Position numbers and translations under genes: made by a program
Assembly: GCA_963727755.1 (NCBI GenBank)
Contig: CAVSHN010000008.1
Coordinates: forward strand, 310,001-374,000
Reading direction: 5' to 3'
DNA from: DASYAN01 sp963727755
GTDB lineage: Bacteria; Chloroflexota; Ktedonobacteria; Ktedonobacterales; Ktedonobacteraceae
DNA: 64,000 nucleotides
Shown: piece after piece, positions 18,594 through 28,399 of the stretch
Layout of the letters: each line of letters begins with the position of its first letter
Numbering within the stretch: position 1 is the first letter of the stretch
The notes under the pieces: model-generated
What the model saw: the letters and a program-made list of their open reading frames with translations, nothing else
What the model was told of the DNA's origin: nothing
Database searches by the model: none

Positions 18594-20018
18594 TTATACT
18601 AGTTCCGTTCCCTTTGGTGTATCACGAACCTCAAAGCCTAGAGACTTGAGCATCTCGCGGATACGATCCGATTCTTTCCAATTGCGACTAGCGCGGGCGG
18701 CATCACGCTGGCGTACTAACTCACGAACTTCATCACTTAGCTCACGAGGAGCTCTGGGCACAACCGTATCCAGACGCAGACCGAGGATACGATCAAAATC
18801 TAAGATGAGACGACGACGTTCAGCTGGCTCAATCTTGCTCGTGCGGGCAGCCTCACGTGTGATGCTCAGCGCAGTGGGTAGGTCCATATCATTGTTCACT
18901 GCTTGATGGAATGCCTCGCGTGTACGCTCTGCCTCAGTTGACCAAGTACCTGTTTCCTGGCTCAGCGGGAGTTCTGCGAGGTCCGAACGCAGGTTATTCA
19001 ATCCATTTTGGGCAGCGTTGATCGAGTCATCGGTAAAGTTGAGCTTTGAACGATAGTGCGCAGTCAACAAAAGGTAGCGATAAGCCATCGGTTCGATGCC
19101 GCGTTCCTTGAGTGTACTTAACAGCAGAACATTGCCGACTGAGCGGGACATTTTGCTGCTACCAAAGTCCAGAAATTCGTTGTGGACCCAGAACTGGACT
19201 GGTGGTTTGCCCGATGCACCTTGGCTTTGGGCAATCTCATCTTCGTGATGTGGAAAGACCAGATCAATACCACCGCTGTGAATATCAAACTGCTCGCCCA
19301 GGTACTTGGTTGCCATGGCCGAGCACTCAATATGCCAGCCCGGAAAACCCATACCCCAGGGACTCGACCAGTTCATCTGCCGTGTTGGATCGCCATACTT
19401 CCAGAGCGCAAAATCTTCTGCAGCTCGCTTATCCTCGGCTACTTCCATCTGGACACGCCCATGTCCTCCAGCTCGCAGATTTTCGAGGGTGTTGCCTGAA
19501 AGTGCTCCGTAGGCATTAAAGTGACTTACATCATAATAGACGTTCCCATTAGTGACATATGCAAAATCTTGTTCTATCAGTTTTTCAATTATTGCCTGCA
19601 TTTCTGGGATATGGTCGGTCGCTCTGGGCATATGGTGGGGAGGCAAGATATTCATCTCTGCCGCATCGCGCAGGTACTGCTCAGTATAAAACGCGGCAAT
19701 CTCGTATGCTGAGCGTCCGGTCGTGCGAGCCTCATGCTCCATCTTATCTTCACCGCTGCGGACGTCATCGCCTTCGTGGAGGTGCCCAACATCGGTAAGA
19801 TTGCGAACGAGATAGACATCGTAGCCATTGTATTCGAGGATGCGGCGCAGCCAGTCTGTAGTGACGAAGGAGCGTAAGTTGCCAATGTGAATATCTTTGT
19901 AGACGGTAGGACCACAGTTATAGATACCAACTCTAGGTGGATTGAGCGGCTTGAAAAGGTCTTTTCTTCTGATCAGCGTATTGTACAGGTAAACTTGTTT
20001 TGTTGTGATAGTTGACAT
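18594..20018 (-). CDS. cysS: cysteinyl-tRNA synthetase
   Basis: CysRS charges tRNA-Cys with cysteine in the cytosol. The 474-residue protein starts at ATG 20018 (after GGAGAAAAAGGG) and shows YNCGPTVYKDIHIGNLRSF with the HIGH-like motif HIGN and the zinc Cys, the second zinc ligands in GWHIECSAMA and HHEDE, and KMSRS in FGSSKMSRSVGNV. The C-terminal DALR-like helical domain ends SDRIREMLKSLGFEVRDTPK, as usual. Length is normal. No T-box core is visible upstream. Assignment is certain. Confidence 0.98.
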   Translation of the reverse strand: MSTITTKQVYLYNTLIRRKDLFKPLNPPRVGIYNCGPTVYKDIHIGNLRSFVTTDWLRRILEYNGYDVYLVRNLTDVGHLHEGDDVRSGEDKMEHEARTTGRSAYEIAAFYTEQYLRDAAEMNILPPHHMPRATDHIPEMQAIIEKLIEQDFAYVTNGNVYYDVSHFNAYGALSGNTLENLRAGGHGRVQMEVAEDKRAAEDFALWKYGDPTRQMNWSSPWGMGFPGWHIECSAMATKYLGEQFDIHSGGIDLVFPHHEDEIAQSQGASGKPPVQFWVHNEFLDFGSSKMSRSVGNVLLLSTLKERGIEPMAYRYLLLTAHYRSKLNFTDDSINAAQNGLNNLRSDLAELPLSQETGTWSTEAERTREAFHQAVNNDMDLPTALSITREAARTSKIEPAERRRLILDFDRILGLRLDTVVPRAPRELSDEVRELVRQRDAARASRNWKESDRIREMLKSLGFEVRDTPKGTELV

Positions 20019-20155
20019 GAGACCCTTTTTCTCCTTTAATTCTTAAGTGATATCAGCCGTTTTGGCATATTACTTACCGGAATGGATTCGTGTAGCTCAA
20101 GCGGAAGACATGTGAGGATGGAAATAATACCCATTGGAGAACACGTCCAGAGGTA

Positions 20156-20198
20156 CGTTCATAGAGGTCTGAGCTAGCGTATCGTGCCTCTATGAACG
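20156..20198. other. 12-bp perfect inverted repeat upstream of cysS
   Basis: CGTTCATAGAGG (20156-20167) pairs perfectly with CCTCTATGAACG (20187-20198) across 19 bases. It lies about 140-180 bases upstream of the cysS start, so it could be a leader hairpin or an operator. No T run on either strand. Confidence 0.5.
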
Positions 20199-20365
20199 CT
20201 CATACAGGTGCAGCAATTTAGCCTATAGTTTCTAGAACTCACAACTTTCTCCAACTTTTCAGGGATAGATGGCTCTCTTTTGTATTAGTATAGCACAGAG
20301 AGGATAGGGAGCATACCTAAGAGAGAGTGCTTGTGCAGGGAGAAGAGGCCAGAGATTGGCCTCCC

Positions 20366-20457
20366 ATTCTCAACCCGCTTCTCAGGCCTATCCACCACAT
20401 GGGGTTCTCAATGCCTAAGAAACGGGCTTTGAGTGCGGTCGTCTCCTACACTGCGTT
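20366..20457 (-). repeat. shared 3' element of lectin gene 1 (hairpin-forming)
   Basis: This ~92-base segment recurs at 21910-22001 with about 90 percent identity by eye. Within it CCCGCTTCTCAGGC pairs with GCCTAAGAAACGGG (allowing G-T), a 14-bp hairpin. It ends at the stop of the first ricin-type gene, as the second copy ends shortly beyond the stop of the second gene. Confidence 0.7.
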
Positions 20458-21028
20458 AAAAAGGGTATAGACAATATTCAACACAGACTAAAGTCCACTG
20501 CTGGTCAAATACCCCTGTATCTCCCCACTGGACGACCGGAGCACCGTCATCCGTCCGCTCACTACTAACACCAAGGACCAGCTGATTACCCACATTTTTA
20601 ATGGTCGCATAGCCTCTAGAAGCAGTCTTATTAATCGTCCATTGCTGGTTTGTCCCTCCATTGAAGTTCCATACCTGTAGCTGTACTCCCTGAGCCGCGG
20701 AGAACTGATTTACATCAAGGTTCTTTCCAGTTCCGATATTCTTAATGTAATAGATCCATTTCGGACCAGAAGACGGGTTAGCAATAATAAATCTCCATTG
20801 CTGGCACTGGCATCCACTAGTTTCCCACTGGTCTACTAGCGCACCATTCTGCCGCACGTTGTTATACACTTCTAGCAATTTTCCACTATTCCTGTTCACT
20901 ATATGGTAGACTTGTGGTAATATAAAACGGGTCGCATCCGCCCTGGCAGGAGAACTAACGAAGGATGTAAGAACTAAGGTGAGAGCTAGCCCACAGATGG
21001 GCAAGAAGAACATCCGTCCTTTTTTCAT
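20456..21028 (-). CDS. secreted ricin-type beta-trefoil lectin 1
   Basis: From ATG 21028 (MKKGRMFFLPICGLALTL) the 190-residue protein has a signal peptide ending near ARADA. The remainder is one beta-trefoil of the RICIN/CBM13 type: VYHIVNRNSGKLLEVYNN, then CQCQQWRF, the middle repeat GTGKNLDVN with TNQQWTI, and NQLVLGVSSERTDDGAPVV with FDQQWTL. The three Q-x-W motifs are the family hallmark. The ribosome site is GAAAGGAA. Likely an exported carbohydrate-binding protein; no catalytic domain is attached. It has a paralogue at 22086-22721 with the same leader and 3' element, so the pair arose by tandem duplication. Confidence 0.88.
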   Translation of the reverse strand: MKKGRMFFLPICGLALTLVLTSFVSSPARADATRFILPQVYHIVNRNSGKLLEVYNNVRQNGALVDQWETSGCQCQQWRFIIANPSSGPKWIYYIKNIGTGKNLDVNQFSAAQGVQLQVWNFNGGTNQQWTINKTASRGYATIKNVGNQLVLGVSSERTDDGAPVVQWGDTGVFDQQWTLVCVEYCLYPF

Positions 21029-21479
21029 AGTGATCAATTCCTTTCTTGAACTTGTGGTTTGCCAAAACTAAGCCTCTCACGTGACTCGATAACTAGTAGA
21101 TCAACAGCATGTATTAGTGAAAATACATGCTGCCGTAGGGAACATCCGTTCCTCAAGCCAGATGAAATCGGGAGAACTGGCTCGTGGTGCCGTGAGCCAC
21201 CCAACAAAGACTGCGGCAAACTTTGACAACCACCCTCACTGAAGTATATCGCTGAGACAGAGAAAGCGTTACAGAACCTCAGACTAGAAAGCCCCTGTGA
21301 TTCATCCCCTGGATGAATAGTCCTACCTTATTTGGGGCTTGGGCACAGGGGAATATCTTCCTGTATGAAAGAATGTTCATTATCATCTCCTGTAGGATGA
21401 ATATTTGTATATTGACACCTATGCTACACTATATCTTATAGCACATTGACAACTCAATAGTGTTTCGTGGGTTCCAAGC

Positions 21480-21765
21480 TAAATCGTTCGCTTGGGTAAA
21501 AGCACTAGCGTACAAGTTGGCCGTGCTACTCGCACACGAGATGTACAACTCGTGGGAGACTCTTGTCTCCATTCAAACGCAAGTTTTCAGTTTGCAGGAC
21601 TGGCCTTGATGGTGAGAGTCAAGGTGCCACAGGAGCCCGAGTGCTCGACCTGTGGAAGGCCGCCTGGGACGGCCTGATCTGGAAAGCGATGATCTCGAAG
21701 GCGAAAGCCACTGAGAGGGAGCTGAACCGGAACCCCCCTGTGCTTTTAAGCGGGGGAGATCTCAG
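21480..21765 (+). mobile_element. possible IS200/IS605-type remnant between the lectins
   Basis: The sequence is GC-richer than its neighbours and ends in a C-run/G-run hairpin (ACCCCCCTGTGCTTTTAAGC then GGGGGAGATCTC), which resembles the right-end hairpin of TnpB-carrying elements. No intact frame is present. The call rests on the hairpin and composition only. Confidence 0.2.
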
Positions 21766-21909
21766 ATCCTTTCTCACCCAGTATATCGCTGGGGCTGCGA
21801 AAGTGTTACACCAACTTGCATTCTGGCAGCTCATTCTCAAGCATGCAACCGTCCTTGTGAGAATGCTACCAATGAACGCAAATTGGTCTGAGATGCCAAT
21901 CTCTGCTCA

Positions 21910-22001
21910 CCCATTCTCTACCCGCTTCTCAGGCCTATCCACCACATGGGGTTCTCAATACCTAAGAAACGGGCTTTGAGAGCGGCTGTCTCCTACACTA
22001 C
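21910..22001 (-). repeat. shared 3' element of lectin gene 2
   Basis: Second copy of the 20366-20457 element, with the same hairpin-forming arms, located about 85 bases beyond the stop of the second lectin gene in its direction of transcription. Confidence 0.7.
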
Positions 22002-22085
22002 CTTAGCAGGGGATAGCAGCACTATAGCAGTCATCAGAAAGATTGATCCTTTATATCCTCCAGCGAGTTCCTTTATTCTGAGGGA

Positions 22086-22721
22086 TCAAGACACTGGCGA
22101 ACTGCTGGAGTCACAATTTTCAACGCATTCGAAATTCCACTCATGGTCAGATGTCCCGTTATCTTGCCATTGGACAACCTTAAAACCATCTTGATCAATA
22201 CCGAGGACCAGCCCACTACTCACATTTGTAATGGTTGCATAGCCTGGATATTCGGTCTCATTAATCGTCCACTCCAAATTTGTTCCATAGCCAGAGGGAG
22301 ACGACGACGAGGGCGGAGACGACGACGACGACGACGAAAGAATGAAATCCTCTACTTGTGTTCCCGCTGAGGAGGATTGAGGTACACCCAGGTACCCGCC
22401 AGTTCCCTCATTCACAATGGTATATATATATTCAGTATCATCAGTCGTACCACTGCTAGAGCTATTAACGCTAGCAATCTCAAACTGCCAATCCTGACAT
22501 TGGCATCCACTAACTCCCCACTGATCTACTGGCGCTCCATTACTTGGATCGTTATTGTACACTTCCATCAATTTCCCACTATTCCTGTTCACTATATGGT
22601 ATACATGTCCTACTAGAGGACTGGTCACACTCGCCCTAGTAGGAGAGCTAACGAAGGATGTAATAACCAAAGTGAGAGCTAGCCCACAGATGGGCAATAA
22701 CAGCAGTATTCCTTTTTTCAT
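22086..22721 (-). CDS. secreted ricin-type beta-trefoil lectin 2
   Basis: Start taken at ATG 22721 (MKKGILLLLPICGLALTL) after GAAAGGAATT; longer starts upstream have no ribosome site. The 211-residue product has a signal peptide and the same opening as lectin 1 (VYHIVNRNSGKLMEVYNN, then CQCQDWQF). The trefoil is looser: the middle repeat GTGGYLGVPQ is followed by a Ser/Pro-rich insertion (about 15 Ser residues), then LEWTI, LVLGIDQDG and SDHEWNF, with Q-x-W weakened. Codon repeats (GTC/GAC-rich on the plus strand at 22303-22340) suggest expansion by slippage. Likely a diverging exported lectin. Confidence 0.85.
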   Translation of the reverse strand: MKKGILLLLPICGLALTLVITSFVSSPTRASVTSPLVGHVYHIVNRNSGKLMEVYNNDPSNGAPVDQWGVSGCQCQDWQFEIASVNSSSSGTTDDTEYIYTIVNEGTGGYLGVPQSSSAGTQVEDFILSSSSSSSPPSSSSPSGYGTNLEWTINETEYPGYATITNVSSGLVLGIDQDGFKVVQWQDNGTSDHEWNFECVENCDSSSSPVS

Positions 22722-22987
22722 GTTGATCAAATTCCTTTCTGTTTCTGAGAGACTTGGTTTGCCAAACCCAAGTCCATCACGTGACTCGACCAATCGGCAA
22801 GTCACTAATACATTGATATGAGAAGACATTTCGATATACGTGATGTACCTACTCCATTAGCGATGGGATTGGTCTCGTTTCCTCGTTGGACAACGAACCC
22901 GACAATCACTTCAGCAAATGGTCATCCCATCTTCCATTACTGTATATCGCTCAGGTAACAAAAGTGTTACAGCGCTCCCCAACAAAG

Positions 22988-23040
22988 AGGGGGAATGAGA
23001 AAGCCAGCTTGGTTCCACAGGCTGGCTTCTCATTCCCCCT
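22988..23040. terminator. 20-bp near-perfect hairpin before ispD
   Basis: AGGGGGAATGAGAAAGCCAGC pairs with GCTGGCTTCTCATTCCCCCT (one bulged A) around a 12-base loop. It separates the divergent lectin gene from ispD. It could act as a terminator or boundary hairpin on either strand; no long T run follows. Confidence 0.6.
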
Positions 23041-23210
23041 CACAACAAGCATCTCCGCCTCCCCTCTTGGGAACCATTGCACACGGGCCATATAATATCT
23101 ACTGAGATGGGAAGGACACAAAAGCCCACGAGCACCTTGTGCAAACACTTTTTATTCATTATTTTTTAGAAGAAAGGCACGGCAGGCAATAGCCTCCCTC
23201 TATTTTTACT

Positions 23211-23909
23211 ATGCAAGAGAAAGCAGCCGCAGTAATTGTTGCCGCAGGCAGTAGTCGCCGCATGCAAGGGCATGACAAGCTCTGGATACCACTCGCTGGA
23301 CGCATCACGCTTGCACGTACAGTTGATGTCTTTCAGTCTTCACCCGTTATAGATACCATTGTGCTGGTAATAAATGACGAGCGCCTCGCGAATGCACGTG
23401 CCCTCTGCGAACAAGAACATTGGGACAAAGTTGCAGCGATTGTACCGGGAGGAGTCCACAGACAGGACTCGGTTCGCAAGGGGCTTGATGCACTAGTTGA
23501 GATCAATGCTGAATGCCGTTGGGTCATGATTCATGATGGGGCACGTCCATTTGTGACCTCAACTCTCCTGGAAGAGGGATTACGTACTGTGCAGCAATAT
23601 CAGGCATGTATTCCGATAGCACCAGTCAAAGATACTATTAAACAAGTGCAGGATGGGAAGGTTTCTGCCACGCTAGACCGTTCCCAACTCTGGTCAGCAC
23701 AGACACCACAGATCTTCGCTTTCTCACTTATCCATCAAGCACATCATCTCCCTATTGCTCAAGAACAGGCTACAGATGACGCGACTTTGCTTGAACGTCT
23801 GGGCTATACAGTGGGAGTCTTCCATGGTTCACATATCAATATTAAGATTACAACGCCAGAAGATTTAATATTTGCTGAAGCGTTCTTGAAAGAAAAAGGG
23901 AGTTTTTAA
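23211..23909 (+). CDS. ispD: 2-C-methyl-D-erythritol 4-phosphate cytidylyltransferase
   Basis: IspD couples CTP to MEP in the non-mevalonate isoprenoid pathway. The 232-residue protein opens with AAVIVAAGSSRRMQGHDKLW, the nucleotidyltransferase glycine/arginine/lysine motif, and contains PGGVHRQDSVRKGLDAL, VMIHDGARPFV (metal-binding Asp) and SQLWSAQTPQIFAF. The ending NIKITTPEDLIFAEAFL is typical. Length is normal. Its TAA overlaps the ispF ATG (TAATG at 23907-23911), so the two are translationally coupled. The third gene of this part of the pathway, ispE, is at 39750 in the same window. Confidence 0.97.
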   Translation: MQEKAAAVIVAAGSSRRMQGHDKLWIPLAGRITLARTVDVFQSSPVIDTIVLVINDERLANARALCEQEHWDKVAAIVPGGVHRQDSVRKGLDALVEINAECRWVMIHDGARPFVTSTLLEEGLRTVQQYQACIPIAPVKDTIKQVQDGKVSATLDRSQLWSAQTPQIFAFSLIHQAHHLPIAQEQATDDATLLERLGYTVGVFHGSHINIKITTPEDLIFAEAFLKEKGSF

Positions 23910-24400
23910 TGACAATACGTGTTGGCTCTGGCTATGATGTACACGCTTTCACCGAGGGTCGTCCACTGGTCCTAGGGGGTGTAACCATTCCCTATGAGTA
24001 TGGTCTTGCAGGGCATTCAGATGCAGATACAGTGATCCACGCCATTGTGGATGCCCTCTTGGGTGCCGCTGCGTTGGGTGATATCGGCATGCATTTTCCC
24101 TCTAGCGATCCACGCTGGCAAGATCAGCCCAGTTCAGTCTTTCTGGACTATACTTACAATTTACTCTGTGAGCATAATTGGAAAATAAGCAATGTAGACA
24201 CGACAATCGTGGCAGAACAACCTCGACTCTCACCATACAGAGAGGCCATGCGTACTCATTTAGCCAGCCATCTGCACCTTGATCTAGAACAAGTGAGTGT
24301 CAAACTCACGACAACGGACGGCCTTGGCTTTGCTGGACGGCGCGAAGGGATCGGGTGCTACGCAGTTGCCCTCATCGAGCGGCTGTGTGAGAATGCTTGA
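23909..24400 (+). CDS. ispF: 2-C-methyl-D-erythritol 2,4-cyclodiphosphate synthase
   Basis: IspF closes the cyclodiphosphate ring from the IspE product, releasing CMP. The 163-residue protein has the zinc-binding GYDVHAF, LAGHSDADTVIHAIVDALLG, the IGMHFPSSDP loop and KLTTTDGLGFAGRREGIG near the end, all in the usual order for the homotrimeric enzyme. Translation is coupled to ispD by a TAATG overlap. Length is normal and there is nothing unusual. Confidence 0.98.
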   Translation: MTIRVGSGYDVHAFTEGRPLVLGGVTIPYEYGLAGHSDADTVIHAIVDALLGAAALGDIGMHFPSSDPRWQDQPSSVFLDYTYNLLCEHNWKISNVDTTIVAEQPRLSPYREAMRTHLASHLHLDLEQVSVKLTTTDGLGFAGRREGIGCYAVALIERLCENA

Positions 24401-24752
24401 GGAGCCAAAAAATATTCCGCTGCAAGTTGAGCATATTCATCCACGCGTAAGATAAGTATTTACTGCAGATACATCTTCCCCATCGCTATCAAAGTTCCCT
24501 CCAAGCTCACTCTTTATGGGCAATAGCAGTTTTGCGGGTAAATTGCCAAAGCCCTATTTTGTCCCTCCATTCGACGCATATATCAACTTTTTTCAGGTAT
24601 ACTCAATATATATCATTGTTTTTTACTAACTCTATCTCTTGCGGTACCTTTCTATCGCATGTGGCCTGCAAGGACCCATGCCAAAGTTTAGCCACATGTG
24701 AATGATGATTGATAGAATTTAGGCGTTTTTGTAGATCAAAAGGAGTATAAAA
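24401..24752. other. intergenic gap between ispF and the accessory block
   Basis: No gene is supported here. It marks the left boundary of the accessory region. AGGAG at 24741-24745 is the ribosome site for the next gene. Confidence 0.4.
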
Positions 24753-27177
24753 TTGGGAAGTAGTGAAATTAGACGTACAAGCGACAAAATTGTAGAAAAT
24801 CAATTAGATGAGTCAGAGCAAGCCAAGTCACAAGATAGTGGTAGCAAGAGATTGTTCGAGAAAGCGAAGCAATATCTCGGTCCTGCATCTGCGGCACTCA
24901 TACTTGGAGGAGTTGCTTTCCGAGAATTTGTGGGAATAGTTGGTGCTGGTGGCTCAACGCCAGAAGCTCATAGTACCGCTCTTACTCAGATGGGCAGCGA
25001 CAAAGCGATAGGCTTACCTCCAGCATTTCTCACTGAGCAGCGAGCCGGATTCATTGGCAACAGTCCAACAGAGCTGTATGTTCCGCCAGAAGGTTTTTCT
25101 TCCTACGAGGGCCCGACAGTAGATAAGCTATGGCCTCACTTGGCTAAGGATATTGATAAATGGGCCGGAGAAGGTGAGGAAGCTTCCAAAATGGAGACGT
25201 CATCGGGTCAGCTAGAGCAGAGCAAGAGCAAAGAGATAGATCCTCTACAGTTGAGTAAGGAAGATATTAGTTCCTTGCAATCTTTCGTACACTCTCTAGA
25301 GCAGAATAAAGCAGCTCAGCGAGGCTTCAGAAAGTTAATGGAAGATAAAGGGGCTGTGGAGGGCATGAAAAATTTAATGCAGGATGAGGAGTTTAGAAAG
25401 CATGCCCTCTCTGAAATGAGAAATGAGAAGAGTGTAGAGCAAAGCATATCGTTACTGGAGAGTATGGATTCCTTGCAATCTTTCGCACACTCTCTAGAGC
25501 AGAATAAAGCAGCTCAGCGAGGCTTCAGAAAGTTATTGAGAGATAAGGGAGCTATGGAGGGGCATGAGAAATTTAATGCAGGATGAGGAGTTTAGAAAGC
25601 GTGCCCTCTCTGAGCTGAAGGATGAGAAGAGTGTAAAGCAAGCTATATCGTTGCTGGAGGATTATACATCTAATAGTACGGGGTATTCTGTTGATGTTGG
25701 CAAGCTAGCAGAATGTATAGTGATTACTCATATGATATTGTTTGTATGTGCATGCTGCTGCGAGCCATGTAAAAGGCATTTAAGGGGATGCGACGAAGAA
25801 AATACAACACTGTTACAAGGAGTTGTGTGTTGCCCTGAGCTAGCCGTTACTTGCTGCGCTTGCGGCGTTAGTTGCTTATGCTTAGGCGGATGCTTAGACA
25901 CATTCTTATGCTGCTATGACGGCGGCTTCGACAAATGTGGCGAAGAAGTTGGTCCTTGCACTGCCAGATTGGTTAGTTACCCTGGCCGCTGCGTTGGTGC
26001 CAGCTACGATGCAGTTGGCGACTGCATTAGTGGTGCCGCAGTTGGCACAGGCGTTAGGGGCGTTGGCAACTGCGTTGGCGCTGGTGTTAGGGGCGTTGGC
26101 GACTGCGTTGGCGCAGGCGTTAGTGGCATTGGCGAATGGGGGCAGCAACTTTGTACAGGCGGCTATAATTACACGCGCGAAAATTGCATCCCGTCCATGC
26201 GATCCATGCGTGACAAAGTCCTGGAATTGTGCGGAGGGAGACCGGGACAACATGAGCGTCGAGATGAAGAACAGCGTCGAGATGAAGAGCAGCGTCGAGA
26301 TGAAGAGCGGCGTCGAGATGAAGAGCGGCGTCGAGATGAAGAGCGGCGTCGAGATGAAGAGCGGCGTCGAGATGAAGAGGAACAGCGTAAAAAAGAAGAG
26401 GAACAGCGTAAAAAAGAAGAGGAACAGCGTAAAAAAGAAGAAGAGCTGCGTAAAAAAGAAGAAGAGCTGCGTAAAAAAGAAGAGGAACAGCGTAAAAAAG
26501 AAGAGGAACAGCGTAAAAAAGAAGAAGAGCTGCGTAAAAAAGAAGAGGAACAGCGTAAAAAAGAAGAAGAGGAACGGCGTAGGAAAGAAGAGGAACGGCG
26601 TAAAAAAGAAGAGGAACAGTGTCGAGGGCATGCGTCAAATCAACGTGATCATGTTAACGCTGCACGAGCACAAAACAGTCAAGAAAATTCCCATGTGCCG
26701 CCTCATCAGAAAGCAGCAGGGGAATTACTAGGTATAACTATACCTCCGATGCACCCTGATTTATACCAGGAAGCTTGTAAAGCTGCTCGATATGCTGCCA
26801 TAAAGACAGGGAATTTTCGAGATAATGAGCAATTTAAGCAAATGCACAAAGCTATCTTCTTCAAGGGAGCCCACGCAGGAGGCCATGACAGTGAAGAATT
26901 TAAACGGCTGGTGGAGCAGCATAAGAAAGTCTTCCCTTACGAGATTAAAAGAGTGCATTGGCAATGGAAGCTAATAAGGTGCTTAGACATAGATTATATG
27001 AATCAACAAGAGCTTAATCGTGTTAATCAGATAGAGGATAAAAATGGACTAGTTTCGTTAATCGATGAAAAAACTAGAGGAGAGAGCCTTTCTCCAGATA
27101 AGATACAAGAGATTCAAAAACTGAAAGAAGAATTTGATCAACTTAAGGAGGAAGGGAGAAAGATATACGGCAGATGA
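24753..27177 (+). pseudogene. repeat/Cys-Gly-rich/coiled-coil protein, one frameshift
   Basis: Starts at TTG 24753, 7 bases after AGGAG. The frame shifts at the GGGG run 25559-25562; dropping one G joins DKGAMEG to MRNLMQDEEFRKRALSEL, matching the first repeat. Restored length is about 808 residues. Order: basic N-terminus with a possible membrane segment (ASAALILGGVAFREFVGIVG), two ~60-residue repeats (SLQSFxHSLEQNKAAQRGFR, NLMQDEEFRKxALSE), a hydrophobic Cys-rich segment (MILFVCACCCEPC), VGxC/GVRGVGNCVGAG repeats, a long charged coil of RRDEER and EEEQRKK units, and a C-terminal helical domain (DLYQEACKAARYAAI, HWQWKLIRCLDIDYMN). I do not recognise a family. Possibly membrane-associated. 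Confidence 0.7.
26251..26620 (+). repeat. 18-bp and 21-bp in-frame repeats
   Basis: About seven 18-base units encoding RRDEER/RRDEEQ are followed by about eleven 21-base units encoding EEEQRKK or EEELRKK. The second set is a heptad, suited to a long charged coiled coil. The repeats leave several frames open on both strands. Confidence 0.9.
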
Positions 27178-27329
27178 AATTGCGAAGAAGATGAAGAAAC
27201 GAAAGGATACTATGCATTGTGATAGTGGCTCAATCGAGAATGCTCGCCGTAAGAGGCTGTGTGAGAAGGCTCCAGAAGCCAAGAGAGGTGTAAGGCAGCT
27301 CCAGTAGCCCTGTGAAATATGAAGTGCTC

Positions 27330-27468
27330 CCGAGCAGTGAAGAGGCTTGGATCTACCTTGCCATGATCCGGCTGATGCTTGGACGGCTTGCCAAGGCGGC
27401 TCAGAGGGCGTTTGCTTATGATCGCCATGCGATTCTTGCAAAAGGATCGCATGGTCATGGAGCACTTT
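27330..27468 (+). mobile_element. C-terminal remnant of an IS5/IS4-type transposase
   Basis: One frame reads SSEEAWIYLAMIRLMLGRLA then KAAQRAFAYD. The pattern E-x-W-I-Y-x-A-M-I-R-L-M-L-x-R-L-A is what I know from the extreme C-terminus of DDE transposases of the IS5/IS4 group. Nothing else of the gene is recognisable. It lies between two accessory genes in a 560-bp gap. Confidence 0.5.
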
Positions 27469-27739
27469 AAACATCTGGCACTGTTAAATCACTTAGTAAC
27501 CGTCAATATGAGCTGAGAGAGTGTTTGGTTTCAATGAAATCGGCACTCTCTCAAACAGCTAGAGAGCAAACCAGACTCGCTCATGCCGCTTGAGAAACCT
27601 TTCCACACCGCCTCTAATCAAGAAGAGCACTCTTTTGTGAGAACAGAAGAATGTGCAGCATCCACTACCGAAGAAATATGTCTTTTAACTCATCTTATTG
27701 ACTCATAGTTCGCTCATTTTTCAAGGAGACTTACAAAAC

Positions 27740-28258
27740 TTGGCACATGCATATATACAGGTGTTCGAAAGATTTTTTAATGCGCGAAGAGTTGTTCCTG
27801 ATAGCTCTGGCGATGGATCTTCTCATTCTAAACCGCCTAAAATAGTGAAAGATTTTGTACAAATTGCCGCTGAGGTAAAAAAGGCGTATGTGATACATTG
27901 ATAGAAAAAGATTATGAAGCTGGAGAGGAACATATATTTGCTAGACAATATCAGGAGGCAGAAAAAATGTTTCGATCGAGTGGTTAATCAAGATAAGAGA
28001 TATTCTGGGGCTTTTGCGTATCGTGGGGCGGCGCGTCTGGGATTGAAGAATTACAAAGAAGCTCTGGATGACTTCGATCAAGCGCTAGAGATGGATAAGA
28101 AAAATGCTTTCGCTCTTGGACATCGTGGGATAACGCATCGGAAGATGGGGCATTACAAGGAAGCTCTGGCCGACTTCCAGCAAGTGCAAGTCCTTGGGTA
28201 TTCGAGGCCTTGGATCGAGGATGAACTCAAAAAGCTTCGCCAGCTAATTAAGAGGTAA
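27740..28258 (+). pseudogene. TPR protein copy 1, degraded
   Basis: First of four tandem copies. It retains the leader PDSSGDGSSHSKPPKIVKDF but has lost the start codon and ribosome site seen in copies 2 and 3, and it shifts frame near 27890 and again near 27966. Its surviving tail (114 codons from 27914) has tetratricopeptide pattern: AFAYRGAARLGLKNYKEALD and FALGHRGITHRKMGHYKEAL, ending YSRPWIEDELKKL. TPR units bind other proteins. Multiple breaks make a sequencing error an unlikely sole cause here. Confidence 0.75.
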
Positions 28259-28399
28259 TCGACGGTAGCAAGTTCTTTAAAGGGACTTACCATATTGCCT
28301 ATCAAGCGCAAAGGAAAGATGAGTATAAATACTCATAGTTCGATCATTTTTCAATGGGACTTGAAAATTTGGCACATGCATTGAAAAGGAGGCATGTAA

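Noticed and set aside
20019..20300. T-box riboswitch upstream of cysS
   Set aside because: No T-box core or specifier stem could be found on the minus strand.
21563..21979. 138-codon plus-strand frame between the lectins
   Set aside because: Composition is unnatural and it runs into the shared 3' element; no family pattern.
25906..26638. Long Phe/Leu-rich minus-strand frames
   Set aside because: They are shadows of the purine-rich coiled-coil repeat on the plus strand and have no ribosome sites.
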